NCBI RefSeq assembly: GCF_039555335.1
Contig: NC_092641.1
Span: 37,720,548-37,784,547 of the forward strand
Direction: 5' to 3'
DNA length: 64,000 nt
From: Amphiura filiformis
Lineage: Eukaryota; Echinodermata; Ophiuroidea; Amphilepidida; Amphiuridae
Shown: in pieces, positions 1-13,000 of the stretch
How positions within the stretch are numbered: the first letter of the stretch is position 1
Layout of the letters: each line of letters opens with the position of its first letter
Notes under the pieces: generated by a model
Told to the model about the DNA's origin: nothing
Databases searched by the model: none
The model's input: only the letters and a program-made list of their open reading frames with translations
Program-made: the position numbers and the translations under genes

Positions 1-901
1 TTCGTGGTTTTCTAGGCCACATCGAGATGTATGCATTATGCAAATATCAATAGCATTTAATACCACCATATGCTTCACTATATAGCACAACAACGTCTGC
101 ATGTAGGGCCTATGGGCCTTTCTCAATGCAGGTCGAATGGACTAGATATTTTGTATTGATCAATCAATACAAAGGAACAATATATCACCAGGCATATACA
201 AGTATCAGGTTTATGGTCCAATTCATATTCATCAATAGGATTTTAACTATGTTAGCTGAATTTATACTACATTACTGACCGATAGTGATTGGTTAATGAG
301 ATAGAACTCCGGGAAAAGCGAGCTACCTTATTGGTCCAATACCAACCGCTCAGCGATGGAGTATATAGATTCAGCTTATTTTGTAACTCAGCAGCACCAG
401 CAGTGTATTGCATAGAGCCACATGCTTTGCTGTAGGGCATATTTCTATTAGTTTGTTTACTGCCTGTACAAAAATAATTATTTACCTGGCGTGGCCGTAT
501 GAACATACTGGCACTTGCCGCAAACATGGATTGCATTTTGCCCTTTTTTCCTGGTCTATCAATGACCCTTTTTCTGAGCCAATTTGATATATGGATGGAT
601 AGGTTTTCAAATTTGTTGGAAAATAGCCAAATTTTGCCTCATTATAGGAAAAAAATTTAGAAATTTCCCCAAACTTTGGGAAAAAGCTGTAAAAAATGTG
701 TTAAATTTGACCCCAAATTTGGAATTTTGGTATATCGATGGGGTAAATTTATTGAAAAATTGGTAGAATGATAGGTTTACTTTCAAATTATCAGTGACAC
801 CTATCTACCCAAACTTGAGTCCCCCATGATTTGACTATTGGATTGGATTGGATATATGCCCATTTGGCTCAGAGTGTTATATGTTAAGATCATCTTCTTA
901 C
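1..901. other. Intron or flank: nothing recognised
   Basis: AT-rich sequence downstream of the last exon. A minus frame at 267-536 was weighed as an exon and not accepted. No repeat family recognised. Confidence 0.5.
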
Positions 902-1027
902 CATTTATCATATCTCCACACAGTTGACCTATATACCCAGCAGTACAAGTACATGTGAAACCTGAAGTTCCCTCATCTGCTGAACAAGAAGCTCCATTCA
1001 TACACATATTAGGTGAACAGGGGTTCA
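902..1027 (-). CDS. Exon: EGF-like domain 4 (last exon seen)
   Basis: Peptide NPCSPNMCMNGASC, SGFTCTCTAGYIGQLCGDMIN, six cysteines; near twin of EGF 3. Acceptor TTCAG, donor AATG|GTAAGA; phase 1 in and out. A good donor shows that the gene continues past the window's low end. Confidence 0.92.
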
Positions 1028-4000
1028 CTGAAATTACAACAATAATTTTGTCTTGATATTGTATACTTATTACTTTATATTTATACTAAGTTCAATTAGT
1101 TAAGAGTAATATTACATTTTACATATCTACATAGAATACAGATTCTTAAACACTTGAGAACGTTCCTGCAATCTTATTGGTTCTTACCCAGGTTTACCTG
1201 TGTGATATGACACGATATGACACGGGTCAGCGTGCAAAGCGTCGACGCGACACGTGTACTCGCTATTTGGACCAATCGAGGCACACAGCAACAACGGGAC
1301 TGATCGATTTTAAGCCCTAGGTAATTCCTTGCAAAATGTAGGATTTAATTTGATTAAAACTTGTATAATATTTTTATTTGAATTGAAGTGTTTAAGAATG
1401 AGAATAAAAGTATTGTTTTTAGCCGCTGTCGTGCATCTATCATCTCATATAACACGGGCGATATCATTATTTTTGGCGTAAAACAACTCGGCTTCGCCTC
1501 GTTGTTTTACTTAAAATAATGATGCCACCCGTGTATATATGAGACGATAGATGCACTCCAGCTGCTAAAAACAATACCTTTATTCTCTAAATAAATAACA
1601 TTTGTGATGTAATCAAACAAAATGAGTCAGATGTCGGGAATATTGATTTTAAGATAAAGCCAATATTTTTAGCATTCAATTTCCTTTGTATTTTATTGTT
1701 CTGAGCAACACTAAAATTGTCATATCTCTAGAACCGTAAATCTAAGGGGTTTTGAGCAAAACAAAGCTCATTTAATGGAATTGAAAACTAAATTTTCATT
1801 TTGAATGCCATGAGACTCATTTTTCTTGATCGCATCACATTTTTTGTCACATATTTTCAAGACTGCACTATCAATCTGACATTATGAAAAACATAAACAG
1901 GTGATTATACCTGTTCAGTCACCGTGATTCCTCATGTTTTAGTAAATGCTCCCAATTACTCAGCTAGTGGGTTCCTTCATGAAGCGCTGCAGGTATATAT
2001 CGTCGTTGGGCAGGAAAAATCTCCTGTGTTATTGGCCCCTGAGCATGTTTAAAGCAAAACCTCCTATGTAACCAGTTGGCAGTTTTGTTTTTGAACATGT
2101 TCAGGGGTCATAAACACATAGGAGGTTTTTCCTACCCAACGATGATATGGCGCTAGTAGAAACCAATTGTTGACATTAGATAAATTTCCGGTGATTTGGC
2201 CTGTGATTACATATTGAGCAATTCCAGTTGAAATCCATACACCCCCCATGTAAGACATGATCTTAATCTTCCACACAGGGAGTGTGAACTGTAAATGGGG
2301 TTACCTGAATGGGCGACTCCATTTGCATTCTACACCCTCTGTGTGGGAGATTAAGGTCATGTCTTCCATAGGGGGTAAGTGGATTTCAAATAGAATAGCC
2401 CATTTAGCATCCGTGTTTAGATGCCCACTCACTCACCATCACACAGTTGGCCTGTATATCCAGTGGCACAGGTACATGTGAAACCCACAGTTCCTCCACC
2501 TGATGAACATGTAGCTCCATTCAAACACAAACTAGGTGAACAGGGGTCCTCTGAAATGACAGCATTTTTTTTTTGAGATGGTTTGTATATTTGAAGGTGC
2601 AAAATAAGGCACATTGTTTTACCATCACATTCATAAACCATTAAGACAAATCGTAAACAAATCGTTCCTGAGTTTCATTTAATTACAGGTGATGACAGAC
2701 GGATACCAGTCTTTTGATTCTGTTGTTGATTTATGATTGTGCATATCTGGGCAGCCAGGGGTTAACACCCTACTCTTCTCCAAACTGACTGTGAGATAAA
2801 GGTATAGCACTCTGTTCATAGGACCGATGGCTTAACACCCCCTCAGAAGGATGGAATACAATCATGGTTTATTTACCCAACTCAATTGCAGATGTTGCCA
2901 ATTAAATTTAGACTATTTTTACAAGTCAACTTGAATGTCCCAGCTAATTTCCACCCCACCAGCAGGAATCAGGGACCTCATGTACCAGAAGCTAGTATTC
3001 TCACCACTAAGCCATGCCCTCCCAGCTTAAGCATGAAAGTTCATTGAACCACAGTAATTACAGTCACAGTAATTTTGACGGAAATGTGATGATGGCACAA
3101 GCTTACGGCGGCCATCTTGGATACAAGTGTGTGAGGGAAAACATACACTACGTTTGAATTCTGGCAATTCACAATACGATATGCGCCACCAGCAGTTGCT
3201 CTTGCCAGTCCAATTTTTGACCTTCAGGGTCGACATCGCCATTCTAACCATCATTGAAAGTTCACACGAGTGTGATAATAATAATTTTGGAAACAGCTCC
3301 ACAAAGGATTCTGTGTAATCAATAGATAGAAAATGGATCTACTAAAATTGTAAATTACTGTTTTGCTGCGCATTCCTGTGTAACATCATTATATTGACAT
3401 TTAAACACACAATGACATTATGTTCCTGTAATGTATTCGCATTACGCGGGCTTTGGATGTTGACATTTTCCCATTATGCACTGCATGTTTTGACCTCTCA
3501 CCCAGCAAACGCTGGGGGCACATCATATTATGAATTGACCGAATTGATGATACATTTAACCAGAACACCCTAACAGTATATCGAAATTCAAATTAGCATT
3601 TTTGAAACAACAGTAATTCGGCTCATTTAAAAAACAAATAAGAATTTTTTTCAAATACAATTTTCTTTCAACATATTTACACATGTTCCAATTTACATAT
3701 AATTGGCATGTGTCAAATGTACTGAGCTTGTAGGAAAACAATGAATTTGAATTATTATCATAATTACAATGATAAATCTCTCAAGATACCACAGTAAGTG
3801 GTTTTTCATTTAAATTTCCCTACTTGGCTTAAAATTAATGGATAGCAATCTTGCTGACAGCTATTACTAATATACTGAATAATTTTGTGATTTTATAACA
3901 AAATTAAAATTTGACCAAAATTGTTTCTAAAATTCTTACCAGAGCAGACTACACCAACATCTTCACTATGGGAGCAAAAATTTACATATACTCCCCAGCC

Positions 4001-7000
4001 GTCATGTGTACATTCAGTCAAGGTACTCTCAAGGCCAGAACATCCAACATTCCTCAGCCATATCTGCCCAGATCCATATGGAGCTGTAAACGATGGCATA
4101 ACAGTACCAGATGCAAAGCCAAGCTGTCGACATGCAACTGAAGCACCATTGTTATTTGAATCAAAGGTATCATCACACACAGTCCCCCATTGACCATCAT
4201 GGTAGATCTCTAAACGTCCCGAACTAGAACTACCTGCAGCTAATTTTAAGTCTCCATCTGAAAACACTAAAAAGAAAATACAGAATGCGTTGTGATATCA
4301 TGTGTCCTAAAAACAACTTATTTTCTTATAATTAAAAAAAATCTACATTGATGTTATTGATTTTTTAAAGAAAATCTATATACCCTATCAGTATTTGTAC
4401 TAAATCACTGCACTTTTTTTGCACCCCATGTACTAGAGAAAGAATGCCAGCTTATTGGTTTGGTTCCCATGTTCATACAAGGGTGCCATACTGACATAAC
4501 ATCATAGGGGCATTGGGGGCATGTCCCCTCCGATCAAAGTGAACATTTTGAAAAAAGAAAACATTGAAAATTGGCTGGTGCCCCTCAATCAGACTTGGAG
4601 CACCCCAATACGCGGATTTAGGGTTTCTCTACGGAAGTCAATTTGTGCCGAAATTACTCTAAATGTCTTAAATTGGACAAATCGTCCTTCTTTTAATGCC
4701 CTGGTTGAATGGGGAATTAGGTTTGGCTGACAATAGAAAACACTCAAAAGAAGGACCAAAACAAGCTCAAATTAAGACCAAAATAAGCTGAAAGTTGGAT
4801 GAATGCACTTGAATGTTGGACCAGTCAATACATACAGTCACAATAGGAAGAAGTACTTTACTCAAGAGGGCACTCAAGTTAAGTGGTTGGAGTAAATTTG
4901 GCTTGTATTGGTCTTATTTTGAGCTAGTTTTGGAGTGGTTCAGCTTATTTTGGTCTTACTTTTGAGTGTTTTGGTCCTACTTTTGAGTGTTTTTTATTGT
5001 TAGCCAATGCTAATTCTCCATTCAAACTGGAAGATTAAAAGAAGGACGATTTTTCCAATTTAAGACACTGTGTGTTAGCATCATGGACTTCCTTGGTTAC
5101 AAGGTGTCCTTGTTTGCTCCGCTATTTTTGTGTGTGCCTCATCATTTGCAGGTCTTTACAAATGCCCACCCACCCCCACACCTCCCTACCCACACCCCAC
5201 ACACAAAAGAACCCATGTGTATAGTTGGGATCAAGCAAAATCAGTCAGAACTCGGCAATCCTAGTTTTGAGGTATGGGCCAAATAATGTGTGTAGGGGTG
5301 GATTGCAATATGGAAGGGAAAAATATTCTTCTTTCACATGAAAATGTTAAAAAAGTGACCTTTTTGATTGACCCCCATCCAACTTCGATAATTGTCAAAA
5401 AATTATTTAAAAAAGCTTGGATTTTGTGTTTTATTATGTCAAAGTTTGCTAAGTTTACTATGTATATATTCACATGTATTTTTGGTGTGCTAAAAAGACT
5501 CAATTAAAGTACTCTAACTTTAAACTTGATTTTCTCCATTTCTTTCTTTTGAATGTACTAGTGTTCAAATCGTTATAACTTTGTAACCAAAGGTTGTATT
5601 GACATGGGGTTTTCACTAATGTGGGGCTTTGAATACACTAAAAATGAAAATGTAAGAATCCCAAAATTGACCTGGGCCTACTTCAGACTGATTTTGCTTG
5701 ATCGCATCACACATATATATATCTATACTAACCTTTGGCTGTTTCACAATTCATGCCTCTATATTCAAACAAACATGTACACTGATAGCTGTTGTCATTC
5801 CTAACACAAGTGCCGCCATTTTGACATGGTGGTGGATAGCATGTATCTATCAACAAAAATAACACATATAAAGAAAACACATTTTAATGTATTTTAATAT
5901 TAAAATATGTTAATTTTGGTTGTTTATGTGAGCTAGTGAAGTAGACCATGCACTTTTCCATGGCATGTGTGACCATCCACCACGAATGAGCTGTAATGTC
6001 GGCAAAGCTTGTTTTATGGTCCATTTAATCTTTCAAAAAACAATACAAAAGAAAACAAAGGATTTCCTAACTCTTTTACTGATTCAATTTCAATATCCTG
6101 GCACGTAAGATAACAGAGATGAGATGATGGAGGTCCAACTTTTTGAACGACCCTCGTAAGTGATAAAAAGAACAACTTGATCTTTACCTCTAGTTTCACA
6201 ATGTGTTCCTATATATTCTGGAATACATGCACACTCATAGTTGTCACCATTCCTAACACAGGTGCCACTGTTTTGACATGGGTTTGAGTTGCATGGATCT
6301 ATAACAGAAGAAAACAATACATCAATTTAAATAATAAATAATGTGGAACTTGCATACATATAGGATCCACAATTTATTCCTCCCTAATGCTTTTTGAAAT
6401 AAATCGAAAAAACATTTTACGAAATGTAAAATGTAAATATTATGAGTATCCTTAATCCCATGTCTTCTTTAGGGGGAGTACCTTTAATAGCCCATTATGC
6501 AAATCAGGTATATTAATAAAGAAGAGAACTAAAATCGTATTAGATGTGGAATCTACATATAATGCTTATGCTCTTCTTATTCATACAAGCAAACTTGAGC
6601 CCTATGTGTGAGGTCAAACATATTGGGCTCTTCCTTTTAAAATCCATATTACCCTCTGGAAGATTTTAGAACTATTTTCTACTGGGGAATATGAATTTCA
6701 AATGGAATGAACACATTATGCAGCTCCATTTGAAATGTCCCCCCCCCCCTGTGGAAGATTTAGGTTGAACCTTTCTCAGAGGGTGTATGAAATTCAAATA
6801 GAGCTGCCTAACAATGGCTAGTTAAGATCACTATCAAGTATAGTTTGTCTTACCAGTAAACTTGAAGTACTCTGAGCTTGTGCTGCATTCAGGAATAGGT
6901 ATTCTTGCATTGTCCATTATGTTTCTTACATCACAGCTGTCATCAATACAGATCTTCAAAGCAAAGTCAATCTGAGCTGTACTCTCTGATGGCAGAATGT

Positions 7001-10000
7001 CTACACTCCAACTGTAGGCAAGGTTTGTGAAGTATAATTGTATGTGAATAAAAAAATCCGATATATATATAAAGCAGTTAAATAAGATGATGTTTGACCA
7101 CTGCTGGATGTAGCCATCTTGATCTTTTTCCTGTTCTTGATTGCCATTCTATATGCTGGTTTTTTTTTCATTTGCTATCTTCCTTTCATGCAAGTTGGCA
7201 TGCTCATCCCCATAATGTCATTGACTCAAGTTTGATGTCTTATTTCATCAATCTTAATTTTATCTCTTAAGGTAACGTGTAATATCTTCCTTTTCATTGC
7301 TCTTTGGGCTGTTTGTAGTTTCCATTCCAGGTAATTGGTTGTTGTCCATGTTTTGGCCCCATAATGTCATTGTTGGCAATGACACTTTGGTCCATGACAG
7401 ACCTTAGAAAGCATATAGCATCATTCAGGGATGCAGTTTAATAAGCATATAGCATACATGTAATCATTGCAGCCATGGGTAGATGGGGACAATTAACCCC
7501 ATGAGCACTACTTGCCGATCCAACATTGCCTCTGATTGGTCAATTACATGATATCTTTACTTTAATCACCAATCAGAATGGAGCTTTGCAAATAATTCAC
7601 CCCAATTTCTTTGTGTGGTGAAATTATTCTAACAATGTTGTAAAAGATTTAGCAAATATCATATGCAGGGAGAGTATGAATTTCAAATGGAATGAACATA
7701 TTAGGCAGCTCCATTTGGATTTCATACACTCCCTGAAAGAGATTTGACTTGAATCTTCCAGAGGGTGGGCAAGTTTCAAATGGAGCAGCCTAATGTGGCT
7801 ATTCCATTTAAAATTCATACTCCCCGGTGGAAGGCATTTCCAAAATGTTCACAGGGGTAGTGGAAGTGGAATAGTTCATTGTTGTGTTGACCTTTCTTTA
7901 CTGAATAATTTAACCCCCCTGGACACTACTGGTCATCTAACAGCATTTCTGATTGGTTGATAACTTGAAATGCTCATTTCAATTGCCAATTATGACTAGG
8001 CTTTAAACTATTTATGGTAAAATTTCTATTTTGCAGATGATCTTATTAATACCCTCCTTGATTGGTTTAAAATTGGACACAATATTCATTTTGGCCAATC
8101 GGCAGATTGTTCTCATGGGGTTAAGGATTTGGTGTGCCTCTAAAATTTGGCTACTTGAAAGAATTTGGAGTACCCAAGACCATCTTTTGAAAACACAAGC
8201 ATTTATCTTTCTCTCGTACCTTGCCTGAACAACTTGATGTACATCAATGTCCCTGACCTCCCCCATTGTATAGCCAACCAACGTCACATTTGTAGACCAT
8301 TTCTCTGTTCCAAAGGAGAACCAGAAATGACAAGGATCCAGAATAACCCATGCTGAGACAAACCAATTGGTGACTTTGAAGTCCACTTCTAGACAGCATT
8401 GTATACCATTACAAGAAGACATGACCTCACAAGAAGCATAGTTTGGTGTGGACAGACTCACTGATGGACATTCTGGAGTTAACAAAAAACAGCAAATATC
8501 TATGCTGATTACAGTTCTTGCATCATTTGATACATGATAAAAAAAACCATTATTTATTAGAAAAGAAAAATGATCTTTTGTATTTCATTGCTGTCTGCAA
8601 TACAAAGATGTATTGCGCGCATCAGATTATTTAAAATACCCATTCTTTGCTCAAAAGCAGATAATTAGGGCAATTAGGCTGTTGAACAGTGACATTATTA
8701 TACTGTTATCTCAAGCATGATCAATAGACCAGTCACTTATTTGTGTTGTAAACACTGCAGTCACCTCATCTTTAGATACATTATCAGCTATTTGATATTG
8801 ATATCAAGGTGTTGTACTATGTGGGTATTGGTTTGCAAAACTGATAGATAAGTGTGAACGTCTTGGCTGTATGTGTGTACTCCAGGAGGATGTTTTTGTC
8901 CCACTTTTTTTCTCCATCAAATTGGAGATTTTGGTATTGGTGAAGAGCCCATATTTTCTCATCGACCATGTGAAACTTTAGGGCTGAAAGAAAGATATTT
9001 AGTTTGGATTTTGTCTGAAGCAGTTAAATCATTTGCACAGTATTCTACAGAGTCTTCAAATGCTCATAATCCATTTTTGACTCTTGCATCAAACTAGATT
9101 GGAATACTGAACTCTAGGTCAGAAGGGGTGCATTAGAAAAGAAAATTACAAAGAAATTTGTTGTCCTCTGGAGAGCCCTTGATGGTTCTTAGAAAGAACA
9201 ATGAAAGGATCTTAGGACATCTGAAGAACCTTTTTGGTTCGCAGAAACTCGTCTAGAACCTTTAATTGGTTCTACAAAAGATTCTTAAATATTGAATTTC
9301 ATGAACCTTTTTTAATTTGAAGGGTCTAAAGGGGAACTTCCCTATTCAACCCTTCAAGGCTTGATAATTTAAAACCTTTGGAGAACCAAACAAATGTTTG
9401 AAATGTCTTTCAGAGAACTAAAAAAGCTCAAAAGCTCCTTTATGATTCTTCCTAAGAACCTTTAAGGGTTCTCCTGAGAGGATGAAAAGAGTTCGGAATT
9501 TCCTTTTCTAAGAGTGGTGTTTGAGGTCATTCAAAAAGCATGAGATGAAATCAGACCATTCTTGTGAGTAGTATGATAATCCAACAGAGTTTGTGCCAAG
9601 TATGATTGTGAGCAATTCTTTCTAAGTGATTGAGATAGCAATTTTTATCAAATTGCTGAATATTAATCTACCAGATTGACAAAATATTGAGAGGCGTGAG
9701 AGTGTTATGTATTCAGTTGCTTCAATGTGATATTTTGTCTGAATAATGGTACTTTGTAACTTGCCACATGTTTTGTATGATTTTTGTCTTTATTATTTGT
9801 TTATTGTCACATTTCTATTGTGGTTATTGGAATAAAATATTAATAAAATAAAAAAAAAAAAAAAAATACAAAGATGTTCACATCTCAAAAAATCCCACAT
9901 CCAATTACTGTAGGATTTGCAGCATAGCCTTTAAAATGTGCAAAAAAGTAAACTAAATAAATGGGGGGGATAGGGGTAGATTTCAAATGGAGTCACCCAC

Positions 10001-13000
10001 TGAGGTAAATCAATTTGAAAGTTACACTCCCTATGTGGAAAATTAATGTCATTTATTCCATAGGGGGTGTATGGATTTCAACTGGAATAGGGCATTGGCA
10101 CTGAGATGCTTCCTATTTATTTATTTATATCAGTCATTTTTATATAGTGCCTACTTACCATTAACAGTTGAGCCTGGACCATTACGCTTACACTGTTCAT
10201 CATTCAAATAGCTCTGGAAAATGAACAAAAAAAAAAAGAATTTGTTCATGATATGAAAAACACAAAAACCAAGTTAGAATGTGACATCTTTAATTCAATC
10301 ATGCAGACCCAGTTATAATAATTGTCATTCTAGCAAAGTAAGGACATTACAACATACTTTCAATCCAAGTTTTGTCATCACAACTTTTACAAGGTGTGAT
10401 GTCTTAACTTGGTTTAAAACCCAAGTTAAAATCTGTGATGCTTTAACTTGGTTTAAAACCCAAGTTAAAGCATTGCACCTTGTAAAAGGTATCACAAATT
10501 AAGCAGGTGCAACATGAAAGCTGTCATTGCCAACAAATATTAGCATTATTTTGTAAATTAAATCTAATACTGGAACTAAAATTTGCAACTAACTTTGCTA
10601 CGTTGCGTCCGAAAACTTTGGACTTTGTCAGGCATCTGATTGATGATGTTGTGATAATGTCAGGTGTTGTGACGTCAGACGGCGAGGAATGTCTCATAAT
10701 GCCGGGTCCCATGCGTGTGACAACTGAAAACGGAGTCCCCCTTTCTTGCTGATGGCGGGCTCCTCCACTCTCTCCCAAATTGATTCTCTGACTTCTTATT
10801 GCAGTGGTTGTAAACAGTGGAGTTCTGACGTCACAACACCTGACGTCATCACAACATCATCAATCAGATGCCTGACGAAGTCCAAAGTTTTCGGACGCAA
10901 CGTAGCAAATCGAGTTGCAAATTTTAGTTCCAGTATTAGATTTAATTTACAAAATAATGTTTTCAACTACTGGATGAATAATCTACACCAAGAAATATTA
11001 GCACTGATTACATCATCAGAACTTCAACATAAAAACATCAGTCATTGAACATAACAATTTACACCCAGATGACCTGATCAAGTTTAAGCATCACAGCTTT
11101 ACTACATTAACCAAGGTAGACCATAAAAACTTACATCAACATTAATTAAGTTTAAGTATTACAACTTTACCAGATAAACAAAGTTTAAATATAAAAACTT
11201 ACATTAAAACCAAGTTTAAGCACCAAAACTCAATATATAACCCAGGTTTGAACATAAATACTTACATTCAAATCCAGTTTAAGCATGACAACTTCAACAG
11301 CAGATTGTCCAATCTTTCCTCCAAGTTGCTGTACAAATCCTGCCACAGACCCATCACCAGGCAACTGATAATCATCAGCATCAAAGCTACATACAGGGAG
11401 ATGTAGCTGAATTGATTCCAGGATGGGACTATTGGTGCAAACACCATCTATACAAAGGCGAATACCAAGACTTACTCTGAAGACTTTGTCTGTTGGTACT
11501 TTGTTGATAGAATAACTGGAGAAGAAAGGTGAAACATGCATTAATGGAATTATATGCTACATTGTAAGATAGTCAGCCAAATACCTTACTGAGATGCCAA
11601 CAGTGGTGCAAATCCCATCTGTGCAAAGTTGGATTCAAAGGATTACTCTCAAATCTCTTTGGTACTGTGAAGTGAATCAAGAGTGAATACTAAAGTAAAA
11701 CAGACACAGGTGTTAAACAAAAGATGAAATTGAAAGGAGCTGAAAGGTCAGAAAGTTTCAGATAAAGACAGAGGGCAGCAGATCAAATCAGTAGAAGTAA
11801 AAGCAGAGGGTGATGGCACATCCGGGGCATATCCAACATTTAAAAAAAAATTCATTTTTATAAAATTAATCAAATTATCTATTTGCGACAATAGATTGGC
11901 CATGGAAAGATTGATAACAACATTACAGCATGTTTAGAAAGGTGAAATATGTGTTACAGGATTACAGGTTTTATTTGGTTTGGAGTGTCAAAGCTTCACA
12001 CTAAGATAATTAGCTGAATAATTTACAAGGTAGGAACATTGGTGTAAACCCCATACATCCAATGGGCTATTCCAGTTGAACTCCATACACCCCGTATGGA
12101 AGACATGACCTTAATCTTCCACCCAGGGAGTGTGAATTTCAAATGAGGTTACCTGGATGGATGATTCCATTTGAAATCTACACTCCCCGTGTGGAAGATT
12201 AAGGACATGTCTTTTATAGGGGGTGTAAGGATATCAACTGGAATAGCCCAATGTTCGGAACACTAATTACAGCATGTTTAGCTCGATCAACATGTAGCCA
12301 GATTCAACTTTTAGTAACAAAATATGTTACAGCTTCAAATAATTACAAGCAGGAAGATATTAATTCTGATTCATCTAATTAGTGATATAACATCCAGATT
12401 TTGTATGGACTGGCAATAATTACAGTTCAACTGGTGGGTTAAAATCTGTCTTGTGTATGTTTGTTGAAAATTTCATAAACAGTCCAACAAATTGGTCCAA
12501 TAATTAGAACAGTAACTCAACTTTTGATTGAGAACAATGCTTACCTTACAGTCAAGAAACTTCCAAGATTGAAATACTCTTGTGTTCCCCATGTGTAAGT
12601 GTACAATGTCTGGTTATGGCTCCAATTCTCAAACCCAATAGAAAACTGATAATTACATGGATCTAATACAATCCAAGCTTTGTGCATGAGCTTGGCAATC
12701 TTGTAGTCCATATTGATGCAACACTGAATGCCTAGGCATGTCTTATCCAGCACAGCACAACTGATTTGGTCTTTGTAATATGGTACATTGATGGTAGGAC
12801 AAGCTGTGAAACAAATATAAAAAGACACCTTGCTTAAGGGGGTACTACACCCATCACATTTTTTGTGGGTTTTTTGCATTTTGTGAAGAAATGAGAAAAA
12901 AACATTGGTCAAAGTGGTATGCATAATGAAGGGGCAAATCTTCTCGTTCTATTGGTGGTATTGATAATAATGTAGCTTACATGCTTTTAATTGTACAAGC

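Noticed and set aside
267-536. Minus-strand frame of 89 codons, possible exon after TTGTACAG
   Set aside because: An acceptor-like TACAG exists, but no convincing donor, no domain, and no cysteine pattern matching the neighbours.
3911-4193. Plus-strand frames over the SRCR exon
   Set aside because: Antisense shadows of a clear SRCR domain.
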